DNA from: an uncultured Treponema sp.
GTDB taxonomy: Bacteria; Spirochaetota; Spirochaetia; Treponematales; Treponemataceae
Direction of reading: 5' to 3'
Assembly: GCA_934667505.1 (NCBI GenBank)
Contig: CAKULY010000001.1
Coordinates: 124,001 to 188,000 of the forward strand
DNA length: 64,000 nt
This document shows positions 19,237 through 29,029 of this stretch, piece after piece (the stretch's first letter is position 1; each line of letters opens with the position of its first letter). The translations under genes and the position numbers were made by a program. The notes beneath the pieces are model-generated. The model ran no database searches, was not told the origin of the DNA, and saw only the letters and a list, made by a program, of their open reading frames with translations.

Positions 19237-20064
19237 TTACATAATTCCTTTTCTAAGGTTTGTAAGCTTTGCACGCAAACGCAAATTAGCTTTTGTGTGC
19301 AACTGCGAAATTCTTGATTCACTAACCTCAAGAACTTCTCCAATTTCTTTGAAAGTCAAATCTTCGTGATAGTACAAAACTATAACCATTTTTTCTTTTT
19401 CAGGAAGTTCGTTTATGGCTTGAATTATAACTTTACGAATTTCTTCGCGCTCTGCAATTACGTCAGGATTCATGCTTGAAGGAGATTCAATGCTATCACC
19501 TATGGACATGCTGTCGTTATCGTCACCAGAATACCAAACTTCATTCAAGGAAAGAATACTAGTTCCAGAAACTTTCATAACAGTTCTGTGATACTCGTCT
19601 TCGCTCATTTTTAATTCTTTAGCGATTTCACTATCGCTTGCGGTACGTCCGAGCCTTGACTCAAGGCTTACAATGGCATCTTCTATTTCTCTTGATTTTT
19701 GACGCACAGAACGAGGAACCCAATCTATTTGCCGTAACTCATCGAAAATCGCTCCGCGAATTCTTGTTACCGCATAGGTTTTAAATTTTACACCTTTTGC
19801 AGGATCATATTTATTTATTGCATCTAAGAGTCCAAACTGCCCAAAGCCTACTAAATCATCAAACTCTATGCTATTAGGCATTCCTACAGCAACCTTTCCT
19901 GCAACATATTTTACCAATGGCATATATTGACGAATAAATTTATCTCGTATTTTTGAGGACTTTGTTTTATGAAATTCTTCCCAAAGCAAATCTTCTTCTT
20001 TTTCATCATTTATAGATGTTACTGATGTATCTTCTTCTATTGTTTTGTTCAAATTCTCTTCCAT
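19237..20064 (-). CDS. fliA: flagellar RNA polymerase sigma factor (sigma-28, FliA/WhiG family)
   Basis: 275 residues with region 2 (LVKYVAGKVAVGMPNSIEFD, then DLVGFGQFGLLDAI and DEL.QIDWVPRSVRQK), region 3 (LGRTASDSEIAKEL) and region 4 with the DNA-binding helix-turn-helix (EKEKMVIVLYYHEDLTFKEI and LEVSESRISQLHTKA). The WVPRSVR motif is typical of FliA/WhiG factors. It would recognise TAAA-N15-GCCGATAA promoters, several of which are visible in this window. It is inside the flagellar cluster between a small membrane-protein gene and fapA. No FlgM-like anti-sigma gene is present in the window. Confidence 0.95.
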   Translation of the reverse strand: MEENLNKTIEEDTSVTSINDEKEEDLLWEEFHKTKSSKIRDKFIRQYMPLVKYVAGKVAVGMPNSIEFDDLVGFGQFGLLDAINKYDPAKGVKFKTYAVTRIRGAIFDELRQIDWVPRSVRQKSREIEDAIVSLESRLGRTASDSEIAKELKMSEDEYHRTVMKVSGTSILSLNEVWYSGDDNDSMSIGDSIESPSSMNPDVIAEREEIRKVIIQAINELPEKEKMVIVLYYHEDLTFKEIGEVLEVSESRISQLHTKANLRLRAKLTNLRKGIM

Positions 20065-20080
20065 AAAGATTATCCTTATT

Positions 20081-20845
20081 TTACTTATCTTTAGCCAACA
20101 ACGTACTTATAGCCTTAGCCATAAGAGCGCTGTCTTCTCCCCTCGCAAAAGAATCAACATCTTTGCTAGAAGCCCCATTTTTAGAAAAATCCGAATCTTC
20201 TACCATTTGCTCTTCCTGTGTAGGAAGGATGTCAGAAGATGTTGGAATATCTCCTAAATCTGGAAGATTATCCAATTCATCCAAATCGTCAGAAACGGAT
20301 GCTGGAGTTTTAGAAGAAGGTTCTTTTTTATTCGAACCGTCTTTTTCCACTTCATTTAAACTTTTTGCCTCTGTACCAGAAAAATTAGAAAGATTTTCGC
20401 CTGAAGAAATAGGAACAAAACTAGAAGTAGCTTCCTTATTCGCTGAAGTTACCGCATTTTGTTCTTTTTCCGAAACGTTATCTTTATTTTCTGTTTCAGT
20501 TTCAAGATCGCTTTGATTCAACATAGAATGATTGCTTCCCACGTTAAAAGCCTGTGTAGCCCCATCGGAAGGAAGCTCTTCATCTTGAACCATTATGTCA
20601 ACCTTATGTTCTGATTTTCCAGAACTAGGACTCTTTGGCTCGGTAGAAATTGAAGAATTGGCATCTGATTCAAGAAAATTACCAAAAACAAAACTTACAG
20701 CAAAGCCTAAAAGTCCAAAAATTACAGAAAAAACAAGAGCTTTTATTAGAATCGTTCCAAATCCTGATTTTGAAAAAAGCCCAAAAAAAAATGAAATAAG
20801 AAAACCGAAAATAGTAAAACCTATGATGTATCTGTTTTTTTTCAA
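20081..20845 (-). CDS. membrane-anchored acidic hypothetical protein between flhG and sigma-28
   Basis: 254 residues, family not recognised. Two N-terminal membrane segments (about 8-27 and 33-55) are followed by a long Ser/Glu/Asp-rich cytoplasmic region, probably disordered, containing LDELDNLPDLGDIPTS and ending in a short helix (LMAKAISTLLAKDK). The start is a TTG at 20845 with GAGG 7 nt upstream. No closer ATG exists. A TATAAT lies 30-40 bp upstream on the minus strand, so the sigma-factor gene could also be read from here. Its position suggests a flagellar or sigma-28-related role, but nothing proves it. Confidence 0.6.
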   Translation of the reverse strand: MKKNRYIIGFTIFGFLISFFFGLFSKSGFGTILIKALVFSVIFGLLGFAVSFVFGNFLESDANSSISTEPKSPSSGKSEHKVDIMVQDEELPSDGATQAFNVGSNHSMLNQSDLETETENKDNVSEKEQNAVTSANKEATSSFVPISSGENLSNFSGTEAKSLNEVEKDGSNKKEPSSKTPASVSDDLDELDNLPDLGDIPTSSDILPTQEEQMVEDSDFSKNGASSKDVDSFARGEDSALMAKAISTLLAKDK

Positions 20846-20937
20846 TTTCCCACCTCAAATTTGTTTTTATATATGCTATTATATACTATATTCTAGCAAA
20901 AAAACAGTTTTTTATTTAATATGCTTAATTTTATTTC

Positions 20938-21828
20938 TTAAAATTTATTTTTCTTTCCTAAAAACTTTTTTAAGAAATTAGAAACACCTTCGTTTCCAAC
21001 TATGTCAGTCTTTTCAATTCTTCCTACGATATGTTTCAAGCATACGGAAGGTTTTGAAGTTGGATTTACAACTATAAACGGCTTTTGCCTAATAACAGAA
21101 GCTTGCACAACTGGGTCATCGTAAACAAAACCTATATAATCAACCTTGTACCCTAAAAATTGAGCAACAATAGTTATTATTCTTTCAGAAATTCTTTTTC
21201 CTTCATCCGCAGAATGGACTCTATTAACTAAAAGTTTTAGATTTACAGGGCGATTCACAATCTCTGTTGTAATAATTTTGATAATTCCATACGCATCTGT
21301 TATAGCAGTTGGTTCTGGAGTTGTCACAACGTAAACTTCATCTGCAGCGGCAACAAACTGAAGCACATTGTTCGCAATTCCTGCTCCTGTGTCTATAATG
21401 ATTATATCAGCATTTTGCAAGGTGCTAAACTGTTTTGCAAAATACTTTAATTCCTCTTCATTTAGATTTGCAATTTTAGAAAAACCGTTTGCGCCAGCAA
21501 TAAATTTTATTCCGAATTCGGTATCTAAAATGATTTCTTTCATTGTCTTTTTTTTATTTATTACGTGCATAAGATTGTATTGCGGAACAACGTTCAAGAG
21601 AACATTTACATTTGCCATTCCAAGGTCACCATCTATCAATATGACCTTTTTTCCAAGCTGGGCATACGCAATAGCCATATTGACTGAAATATTTGTTTTT
21701 CCAACTCCACCTTTACCGCTTGTAATTGCAATAATTCTTGTAGAGTGATTCTTTTCAGTCTTAATCTTGTTACTATCTGAACTTCCGTTACCTAAAAGCT
21801 CGCGTAATTCTTCTGCCTGTTCTTCCAT
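20938..21828 (-). CDS. flhG: MinD-like ATPase FlhG (FleN/YlxH), flagellar number control
   Basis: 296 residues with a deviant Walker A SGKGGVGKTNIS (GKGGVGKT at 38-45), a switch-I-like DGDLGMANVN and IIDTGAGIANNV. FlhG binds ATP and membrane and works against FlhF to limit flagellar number and position. The N-terminal EEQAEELRELL helix resembles the FlhF-activating segment of the family. Start ATG overlaps the flhF stop by one base. Confidence 0.93.
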   Translation of the reverse strand: MEEQAEELRELLGNGSSDSNKIKTEKNHSTRIIAITSGKGGVGKTNISVNMAIAYAQLGKKVILIDGDLGMANVNVLLNVVPQYNLMHVINKKKTMKEIILDTEFGIKFIAGANGFSKIANLNEEELKYFAKQFSTLQNADIIIIDTGAGIANNVLQFVAAADEVYVVTTPEPTAITDAYGIIKIITTEIVNRPVNLKLLVNRVHSADEGKRISERIITIVAQFLGYKVDYIGFVYDDPVVQASVIRQKPFIVVNPTSKPSVCLKHIVGRIEKTDIVGNEGVSNFLKKFLGKKNKF

Positions 21829-23102
21829 TAATGTTCTCCAAATTTTTCATCTATATGCGCTCGATCAATTTCAAAACCTTCGAGTCGTATTAATGCATCA
21901 ACAATACCAGCTCTATTAATATTTCTTGCGGCCTTTTGTCCATCTGTTATATAGGAAACACTTTTATTTTTTTCGTGCATAACACTTATAAGGTTTCCAT
22001 AATGAGCAGATTCATCACACTTTGTTATTATAACAGAACTGTAACCAAAAGGCTCGTAATTTTGCATGATATTTATCAAATCGCTAGCCTTTGTAGAGGC
22101 AGTCATAGCCAAATAAACTTCAGCGTTCATACCTGGAATGCTTAAAGTTTCTTTCATAGCTCCAATGTGAGTTGCATCATTAGGACTAAAACCACTTGTA
22201 TCAATGTAAATTGCATCCACAGAGTCTTTTATGCTTTCAAAAACCTGTTTTAAATCCGAAGCATTTTCTGCCTTTATTACGTCGCAATCAAAGATGCTTC
22301 CAAAACGCTGAAGCTGTTCAATTGCCCCAACCCTCATGGAATCTGTAGTTAAAAACTGAATATGAGGTCTTACACCTGTATTCCGTTCCGTGGAAAGTGT
22401 ATATTGGGTTGCAAGTTTTACCAAAGTTGTAGTTTTTCCAACTCCGGTAGGACCTACAATGATTGTAACTATAGGCTTTCTATGAACTTTTTGTTTAGAG
22501 ATGGAAATTGTTTCTCCAATCCAGTCAACTACTGCAACTTGCAAACTTTTAAAATCGTCAAGAGCATCTAAAGAAAAATTTTTCTTTATTTTTTCTGTAA
22601 TGAATCTTATATATTTTAGCGAAAATTCATTATTCTCCAAAAGATTTTGAATTTTCAATATATTTGGATGTTCAGAAATATTTGTAGAGGCGACAGAAAC
22701 AGTTTGTTCTTGCAAAGTTCTTGCAAGGTCTTCTATTTTCTTTTCGATATTGTTTATCTGAATATTTGTAATTAGTTTTTCAGTAATACCGTTTTTTTGA
22801 AGAATTTCATTCTTATTTTTTAAAAATGAATCTTCTGTGCTGGAAAGCAAATTTGCCCCTCTGCTCATTTCGGGATTAGAGTTTTTTTTATGAAAATCAG
22901 AAGAAAAACCACGAGGTTTTACTCTGTAAGAAACTTCTATTTCTTCATGCTGCCCAAATCCAAAAAGCCCTCCCCTAAGGACTTGCCTTAAATTAACAAT
23001 TTCATAATCGCTTTGAAAAAGTTTATAAAGTTTTTCCTTTGCTTCATCTAAACTTTTAGCTAAAATCTTCTGAGTAGGTATTGTAGAATCATTTTTAGTC
23101 AT
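21828..23102 (-). CDS. flhF: SRP-type GTPase FlhF, flagellar placement
   Basis: 424 residues from the ATG at 23102, chosen because AGGAAGG lies 7-13 nt upstream. The longer open frame to 23144 would run into flhA. N-terminal basic B domain (about 1-100: FGFGQHEEIEVSYRVKPRGF), N domain, then the G domain with GPTGVGKTT at about 217-225, IDTSGFSPND and TKCDES. FlhF recruits the first flagellar basal-body parts to the cell pole. Its start is 2 bp downstream of the flhA stop. Confidence 0.93.
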   Translation of the reverse strand: MTKNDSTIPTQKILAKSLDEAKEKLYKLFQSDYEIVNLRQVLRGGLFGFGQHEEIEVSYRVKPRGFSSDFHKKNSNPEMSRGANLLSSTEDSFLKNKNEILQKNGITEKLITNIQINNIEKKIEDLARTLQEQTVSVASTNISEHPNILKIQNLLENNEFSLKYIRFITEKIKKNFSLDALDDFKSLQVAVVDWIGETISISKQKVHRKPIVTIIVGPTGVGKTTTLVKLATQYTLSTERNTGVRPHIQFLTTDSMRVGAIEQLQRFGSIFDCDVIKAENASDLKQVFESIKDSVDAIYIDTSGFSPNDATHIGAMKETLSIPGMNAEVYLAMTASTKASDLINIMQNYEPFGYSSVIITKCDESAHYGNLISVMHEKNKSVSYITDGQKAARNINRAGIVDALIRLEGFEIDRAHIDEKFGEH

Positions 23103-23103
23103 T

Positions 23104-25251
23104 TCAATTTCCTTCCTCATCAGTAATTTCGCCAAGCACTTCAAGTTTTATTCCTGCACCTGCTGCAAGTATTTCTTTTTCGGACAACACTACGACACCT
23201 GGCATATCGCGCTCTAAAGAACTTTTTACTTCTAATCTGATTAGGCTAGAACACATTATTATAGGCATAAAGCCTCTTTTTTTACCAATAGTTAAAATGT
23301 CACTAGCACTCTTTATCCATTTTCTGCCGTCTACAGGATCAAAAGCAACATAAGGTTTGCTTCCATCCGCAGGAACCTGCGTATGCTCTAAAAACTTTTG
23401 CGACCAACCTTGCGAAAGGCTATAAACGTGCAATACATTAGCTTCATCAACATACTGCATGCATATTTGCTTGCCTAGAGCTTCACGAACTTTTGCAACT
23501 AAATCCCAAGCGCTTCCAAGAACAGAACCGAAATTTGAAAGAGTTTCCAAAATTGTAACTATATCCCGAATAGAAACTTGCTCTGCTAAAAGAGCTTTTA
23601 AAACTTTTTCAATATCCCCATAACTGAACTTGCGTCCATTGCCGTTCATTACTTCCTCAACAATGATAGGATTAGTTTTTTTAGTAGCTTCTATTATTGC
23701 AGCAACTTCCTGCCTTCCAAGAATTTCAGAAGCATGAGAACGTATAATTTCAGTTATATGAGTAGCTATTATTGTTGGAGAATCTACAACGGCATATCCC
23801 GCTTGCTCTGCATCAAAACGCTGATCTTCTGGCACCCATATTGCAGGCATTCCAAAGGCAGGATCTTTTGTAGGCTCACCTTTTATTTCCTCAGTAACTG
23901 AACCTGCGTTCATGCACATATAATAGCCGGGTCTAACAGAGTAACTTCCAGCTTCAATTCCCCGAATTTTAAAAATGTATTCGTTTGGCGGAATATTTAT
24001 GTTATCCATAACGTGGATACTCGGAACACTAAGCCCTAAGTCAAGCGCTGTTTCTTTACGAATACGCGTAATTCTTTCAAGAAGCTCAGCACCATTTTCT
24101 TTTTCTACAAGAGGAATTAAACCATATCCAAGCTCAAGTGAAAGCGGATCCAAAGGGGCAAAAGAATCTTTTTCTGGATTTGAGCCAGAAGCATTTTTTT
24201 TAGCATTTTTTTCAGCAACTTCTTTTTCAAGCTCAATCTTTTTTTCATCATTTTTTCTTCTAGCCAACCTTATTCCTACAAAAATAAAAACGCCTCCAAT
24301 TGGAATAAGAAGAAATTGAGTTCCATTTCTAAGGGCAACACCAATTACACACAGGAATGCGCCTACAATTTCATAAATTGTTCCATCAACGGAAAATTCG
24401 TGTACAATTCGCTCCCCAAGCTCAACATCTGACTTATCACCGGTTACAAGAATACCTGTTGCAAAAGAAAGCATTAAAGAAGGAAGCTGACTTAACAGTC
24501 CGTCTCCAATAGTAAGATTTGCATATATGGAAAGAGATTCTGAAAAAGACAAATGATTTTTTAACATTCCTATAGCAAAGCCGCCAATTAAATTTATAAC
24601 AGTAATGAAAATTCCTGCTTTTACATTTCCTGAAACGAATTTGCTAGAACCGTCCATATTAGAATAAAAATCAATATCGCTGCGAAGTTCCTCTTTCATC
24701 TTTTTTGCTTCATCTTCAGTGATATAGCCCTGAGAAAGCTGATTGTCAATATCGAAAGATTTTGTACTCATTGCATCAAGAGTAAACCTTGCGGCAACTT
24801 CAGAAACTCTACTAGCACCTTTTGTAATAACAACAACTTGAACAACTATAATAATAATGAATATTACAAATCCTATTATTATATTGTTTCCGCCAGTAAC
24901 AATATCTGCAAAAGCTTGAACCATAGAACTCTGGGTGCTAGCCAACTGATTAGGATTTGAGCCATTAGCAGTAAGAATAAGTCTCGTTGAAGAAATATTT
25001 ATGCCAAGTCCAAAAATTGTTGCAAAAAGAATCACTTGCGGAAATGAAGAAAAGGCAGATGGACGCGGAGTGTATATTACTACTAGAAGTATTACAACAG
25101 ACAAAGCCAGATTTAAAATCATAAAGGTGTCTATTAAAAACTTTGGAAGAGGAACAACAAGCATTAATACAACAACTATAGCCATAACAGCCATAATATT
25201 GCTGTATATAAAATTGAGAATACTACCCTTTTTTTTATTTTCGATTGCCAT
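23104..25251 (-). CDS. flhA: flagellar export gate protein FlhA
   Basis: 715 residues. The N-terminal ~330 residues contain eight membrane segments with the FHIPEP-type conserved region (ISSTRLIL, RFTLDAMSTKSFDIDNQLSQ around the conserved cytoplasmic loop). The C-terminal cytoplasmic domain (about 380-700: PLSLELGYGLIPLVEKENGA) docks chaperone-substrate complexes. This is the proton-driven core of the flagellar type III secretion gate together with FlhB and FliPQR. Confidence 0.96.
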   Translation of the reverse strand: MAIENKKKGSILNFIYSNIMAVMAIVVVLMLVVPLPKFLIDTFMILNLALSVVILLVVIYTPRPSAFSSFPQVILFATIFGLGINISSTRLILTANGSNPNQLASTQSSMVQAFADIVTGGNNIIIGFVIFIIIIVVQVVVITKGASRVSEVAARFTLDAMSTKSFDIDNQLSQGYITEDEAKKMKEELRSDIDFYSNMDGSSKFVSGNVKAGIFITVINLIGGFAIGMLKNHLSFSESLSIYANLTIGDGLLSQLPSLMLSFATGILVTGDKSDVELGERIVHEFSVDGTIYEIVGAFLCVIGVALRNGTQFLLIPIGGVFIFVGIRLARRKNDEKKIELEKEVAEKNAKKNASGSNPEKDSFAPLDPLSLELGYGLIPLVEKENGAELLERITRIRKETALDLGLSVPSIHVMDNINIPPNEYIFKIRGIEAGSYSVRPGYYMCMNAGSVTEEIKGEPTKDPAFGMPAIWVPEDQRFDAEQAGYAVVDSPTIIATHITEIIRSHASEILGRQEVAAIIEATKKTNPIIVEEVMNGNGRKFSYGDIEKVLKALLAEQVSIRDIVTILETLSNFGSVLGSAWDLVAKVREALGKQICMQYVDEANVLHVYSLSQGWSQKFLEHTQVPADGSKPYVAFDPVDGRKWIKSASDILTIGKKRGFMPIIMCSSLIRLEVKSSLERDMPGVVVLSEKEILAAGAGIKLEVLGEITDEEGN

Positions 25252-25276
25252 TAAGTCCCCACCCTAGACAAGCTAC

Positions 25277-26371
25277 TTATTTTTTTGAGTTATATTTTAA
25301 CACTTCTGCATAAATTGTTGCAAGAACAGACAAATAACTTTCTGGTATTATATCACCAACTTCGGTATCTGTATATAGTCCACGTGCTAAAGGTCTATTT
25401 TCAACGATAGGAACGTTATTTTCAGTGGCAATACGACGCATTTGAAAAGCAATTTCGTCAGCACCCTTTGCCGTTACAGTAGGAGCATCTGCTACAGCTA
25501 CATCATATTTTAAGGAAACGGCGAAATGCGTAGGGTTTGTTATAACGACATCAGACTCTTTTACCATTTTTGGCATATTTTGCTGAAGCAATTGCTTTTG
25601 CGCCTGCTTTAGACGGCTTTTTACTTCAGGATCTCCTTCCATCTCTTTGTATTCCTGTTTTACTTCGTATTTTGTCATTTTCATAGATTCCATAAACTCT
25701 CTTTTGTTCACAAAATAATCAAAAATCGAAATTATTAGAAACAAAACAGCGGCTATAAAAAGCATCTTTGAAGCGATAGAAGAAATAAGCAAAACAGAAT
25801 CAACAATTGCACCATTTTGAATTGTAAAAAGAATTTCTGGAATATTTTTTCTTATTAAAAAAAAACAAATGATTATAATTATTGCTACTTTTCCTAAAGA
25901 CTTCGCAATATTAAAAAGACCTTTCATTGAAAATAAAGATTTTTTAAAATAATCTGCAAAATTTGGAATTATTTTTGAAAATTTCGGAAGAATTGCCTTT
26001 GGAGTAAATACAAATCCCTTATTCTGCACGATATTTGCAATAATTCCGACAGCTAAACCAGAAGCAGTTATAGGAACAACAAAACGCAAAAGACTTCTAA
26101 AAAAGATATACACAAAGGAAGGCGAATTTATATCATCGTTTATGCGATTAAAAAAGAATGTGCAGATTTCTGTACATCCTAAAAAAATATTTTTTGCGCA
26201 AACATTCAAAACCAAAAGCGAAATAAGAAAAACTAAAGCGCTGTTCAAGTCTTGACTTTTTGCAATTCGTCCTTCTTCTCTTGCTTTTTTAAGTTTTAAC
26301 TCCGAAGGCTCTTCTGTGCGTCCTTCGTCTTCAGCAGCAAACCATTGTAAATCAATATCTTCAAAACTCAC
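25277..26371 (-). CDS. flhB: flagellar export gate/switch protein FlhB
   Basis: 364 residues with four membrane segments and a C-terminal cytoplasmic domain carrying the self-cleavage site NPTH at 279-282. Cleavage between Asn and Pro switches export from rod/hook to filament substrates. The N-terminus has the conserved EDEGRTEEPSELKLKKAREE segment. It is one base-overlapped with fliR and 25 bp ahead of flhA. Confidence 0.95.
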   Translation of the reverse strand: MSFEDIDLQWFAAEDEGRTEEPSELKLKKAREEGRIAKSQDLNSALVFLISLLVLNVCAKNIFLGCTEICTFFFNRINDDINSPSFVYIFFRSLLRFVVPITASGLAVGIIANIVQNKGFVFTPKAILPKFSKIIPNFADYFKKSLFSMKGLFNIAKSLGKVAIIIIICFFLIRKNIPEILFTIQNGAIVDSVLLISSIASKMLFIAAVLFLIISIFDYFVNKREFMESMKMTKYEVKQEYKEMEGDPEVKSRLKQAQKQLLQQNMPKMVKESDVVITNPTHFAVSLKYDVAVADAPTVTAKGADEIAFQMRRIATENNVPIVENRPLARGLYTDTEVGDIIPESYLSVLATIYAEVLKYNSKK

Positions 26372-27177
26372 TAAGAACCGTCCTTGCCGACAGCCTTTAA
26401 TAATGAAAATAAAGCTGCAAAACCAGATTCAAAAGAATTCGCAAAGAAATTGCACAAAGAATTAAACATCATAGAAATTAAAAGAAAAGCTAGCAAAATC
26501 ATTATAGGAAAACCTTCAGAAAGCAAGTTCATCTGCGGAGCAGCCTTTGAGAGCAATCCTGTGCAAATTGTTATCAGCAAAAGGATTCCCATAACTGGCA
26601 AAGAAATTATTAAAGCATCGGCGAAGAGTTCTGTAAGCCCTTTTAAAAGAAAGGCCATAATTTTTTCTCTGCCGTCAATCAATGCAAATACGTTTAACGT
26701 TTCAAGACTTTTTGCAAGACCTTGAATAAAAAGTTTTTGGAACCATTTATTCTGCATAAAAATAATCATTGCAACCAAGTTAAAATATTGTCCTAGAAGC
26801 GGATTTTCTACCTGTGAAAGAGAATCATAGGTTGAAGCCGCGCTAAATCCCATTTGAAACGCAAAAAACTGGGCACCAGTGCTAAAAGCCGCCAAAATCA
26901 TTGAAACATAAAATCCAATTATAACACCAATCATTGCTTCGCCAGCAATCAAGGCAATGTAATACAGTGTGAAAGCTCCATCTCCATTAATAAAAGTTTT
27001 ATAAGCAGAAAAATCTGCATAAGACATAAGAAGATAAGAAAGATAACCTACAAAAGCAACTTTAGCGACTCTTGAAACAGTTCTCATTGAAAAAAAAGGA
27101 AGAGTAAATATTAAACCAGCGCAACGGGCAGCAACAAGAAGAAAAAAAGGCGCAAAGTCCACAATCTGATTTATCAT
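26371..27177 (-). CDS. fliR: flagellar export protein FliR
   Basis: 268 residues, six predicted membrane segments. Typical features are the N-terminal FFLLVAARCAGLIFTLPFFS, QMGFSAASTYDSLSQVENPL and the hydrophobic C-terminus. FliR joins the FliP5Q4R1 export pore. It sits 4 bp after fliQ. Confidence 0.94.
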   Translation of the reverse strand: MINQIVDFAPFFLLVAARCAGLIFTLPFFSMRTVSRVAKVAFVGYLSYLLMSYADFSAYKTFINGDGAFTLYYIALIAGEAMIGVIIGFYVSMILAAFSTGAQFFAFQMGFSAASTYDSLSQVENPLLGQYFNLVAMIIFMQNKWFQKLFIQGLAKSLETLNVFALIDGREKIMAFLLKGLTELFADALIISLPVMGILLLITICTGLLSKAAPQMNLLSEGFPIMILLAFLLISMMFNSLCNFFANSFESGFAALFSLLKAVGKDGS

Positions 27178-27180
27178 TTT

Positions 27181-27450
27181 TTACCTTGCAATATTTGGAA
27201 TCATTTCAAAAAGATTTATTGTGTAACCGCGAAGCCTTGTAAACATCCAGCCGCCGATCAAAGCTATAACCACAAGAATTACAATAAGCTTTGGAAGAAA
27301 AGTAAGCGTCTGTTCTTGAATAGAAGTAACAGCTTGAAAAATTGCAATTATTAGACCAACAATAAGCGCTGCAAGAAGAACTGGAAGAATTAAAACAAAA
27401 ATCTGGAAAATTCCATCTCTCATAAGATTTACAATTTGACCAACCGACAC
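27181..27450 (-). CDS. fliQ: flagellar export protein FliQ
   Basis: Two-helix membrane protein of the export pore (VSVGQIVNLMRDGIF; AIFQAVTSIQEQTLTFLPKL; GWMFTRLRGYTINLFEMIP). I choose the GTG at 27450: GGGAGGA stands just upstream of it and the product is then 89 residues, the usual FliQ length. The ATG four codons upstream has no Shine-Dalgarno, and the SD of the GTG lies inside that extension. Confidence 0.93.
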   Translation of the reverse strand: MSVGQIVNLMRDGIFQIFVLILPVLLAALIVGLIIAIFQAVTSIQEQTLTFLPKLIVILVVIALIGGWMFTRLRGYTINLFEMIPNIAR

Positions 27451-27505
27451 AATTCCTCCCATAAAAAGCTGGCATCATTTTGGGCAAAGTTTTTTTTACT
27501 CTCAA

Positions 27506-28327
27506 CTACAATCGCAAAACAGAATTAAACAATTGGGTTGTAAGAAGTCCCCAGCCATCAACTAAAACAAAAAGCATAAGTTTAAAAGGCATCGAAATCT
27601 GAACAGGAGGGAGCATCATCATACCCATTCCCATAAGAATACTTGCCACAACCATATCTATTATTATAAACGGAATATAAAGTATTACTCCGATTTTAAA
27701 AGCCACTGTAAGCTCGTGAAGAATATACGAAGGTATAAGAATATGAGTTGGCACATCTGCAAGAGTATTTGGCTTTTCCATTTTTGCCATATTCATAAAC
27801 ATAGCAATATAAGAAGTGTCATCGCTCATCTGACTATACATAAAAAGTCTAATTGGAGATTCCGCTGCTCGATACGCTTCTTCAATTCCTATTTCTCCAT
27901 CAGAAAGCGGTTTGTAAGCTTTTTCGTACATTGAAGTAAAGGTTGGCCACATGACAAAAAGCGTCATAAAGAATGCAATTCCATTAAGAACCGCAGTAGG
28001 AGGCACTTGCTGAAGAGAAAGCGCTCTTTTTATAAAATCAAGAACAATTGAAAATCTAAGAAAACAGGTTAGAAGAATAAGAAGGCTTGGAGCAAGACTT
28101 AAAATTGTAAGAATTACAAGCAACCTTACAGAAAAAGCAACCTCAGTTCCCGTTCTTGGCTGAGTTACTTGAATAGAAATGTTCGGAACTTCAACAGGTC
28201 TTACATTCCGTCCCATTTCAGTTGTACCTCGCGCAGCCCCCTGTGGAAAACTATTCTGCGCGCAAAGGATGCCAGAAAAAAAAGCAAAACAGAACAAGAA
28301 TGAAATTAATTTTCTTCTAAGAACCAT
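27506..28327 (-). CDS. fliP: flagellar export protein FliP
   Basis: 273 residues from the ATG at 28327 (GGTG 6 nt upstream; the in-frame TTG at 28345 lies inside fliO). A cleavable signal peptide (to about SGILCAQ) is followed by the FliP core: LVILTILSLAPSLLILLTCF, RALSLQQVPPTAVLNGIAFF, FMTLFVMWPTF and VVASILMGMGMMMLPPVQIS. Main ring subunit of the export pore. Start follows the fliO stop by one base. Confidence 0.95.
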   Translation of the reverse strand: MVLRRKLISFLFCFAFFSGILCAQNSFPQGAARGTTEMGRNVRPVEVPNISIQVTQPRTGTEVAFSVRLLVILTILSLAPSLLILLTCFLRFSIVLDFIKRALSLQQVPPTAVLNGIAFFMTLFVMWPTFTSMYEKAYKPLSDGEIGIEEAYRAAESPIRLFMYSQMSDDTSYIAMFMNMAKMEKPNTLADVPTHILIPSYILHELTVAFKIGVILYIPFIIIDMVVASILMGMGMMMLPPVQISMPFKLMLFVLVDGWGLLTTQLFNSVLRL

Positions 28328-28328
28328 A

Positions 28329-28973
28329 TTATTCACCTTTTTCAAGACGCTCTTGCTGATGTTTTAGCATATCAGAAATTTTTGTTTCAGAATCAGTAAA
28401 AATATTCTTTTTATCCTTAGGTCCTCCGGGCATAAAAATATCAAGAATTTCTGCGAAACTTCTAGGTTTTTTAGTATTTTTATGCTTGTCCGCATACAAA
28501 TTCATGGCATCTATTAGCTCTTTGTCCTGAACTTCGCTTATAAGATTTATGGAATTGTCAGCGACACCGATTATATATGCGTGATCCAAAAGAGAAATAA
28601 CTTGGACTGTTTTTCCTGGCGCAACATTTATTGAAGCTACCTGCCTAAGAAACTGATCGTCAGACACTTCTGTCTTCATGTTTTTTTTCATAAACCACAT
28701 CACGCCGTAAATACAAGCAATAACTATGGCTAAAACAAGAATCATTCTAAAAAAAAGCCAGAATGTTGAACTAGACTTTTTATTTTCTGCAGAAACTTCT
28801 GGTGCTTCCAAAAGAATCGAAGATTCATCAACAGAAGCTGATTCTATCTCAGAATCTGTTGGAACAGAAATTACAGAATCTTCTGAAACATTTTGCACTT
28901 GCGCAAAAATTGCAAAAGAATATAACGAAAAAAGCACAAAAAATGCACTAAAAACTTTTTTATAGTTTCCCAT
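28329..28973 (-). CDS. fliO: flagellar export accessory protein FliO (FliZ-type)
   Basis: 214 residues from the ATG at 28973 (GGTGGG just upstream). N-terminal signal peptide, a periplasmic acidic stretch, one membrane segment (about 80-105: FRMILVLAIVIACIYGVMWF) and a cytoplasmic domain with the FliO landmark VAPGKTVQVISLLDHAYIIG and LISEVQDKELID. FliO helps assemble the FliP ring. It lies directly before fliP, as usual. Confidence 0.88.
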   Translation of the reverse strand: MGNYKKVFSAFFVLFSLYSFAIFAQVQNVSEDSVISVPTDSEIESASVDESSILLEAPEVSAENKKSSSTFWLFFRMILVLAIVIACIYGVMWFMKKNMKTEVSDDQFLRQVASINVAPGKTVQVISLLDHAYIIGVADNSINLISEVQDKELIDAMNLYADKHKNTKKPRSFAEILDIFMPGGPKDKKNIFTDSETKISDMLKHQQERLEKGE

Positions 28974-29029
28974 TTTCCCACCCAAGAAACTTAACTAAAG
29001 TTGCCTCAAAAAAATATTCAGAGGCTTGT

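Noticed and set aside
20595..20981. 128-codon plus-strand frame opposite the membrane protein and flhG end
   Set aside because: Opposes real coding sequence and an intergenic promoter area; no family motif, no Shine-Dalgarno.
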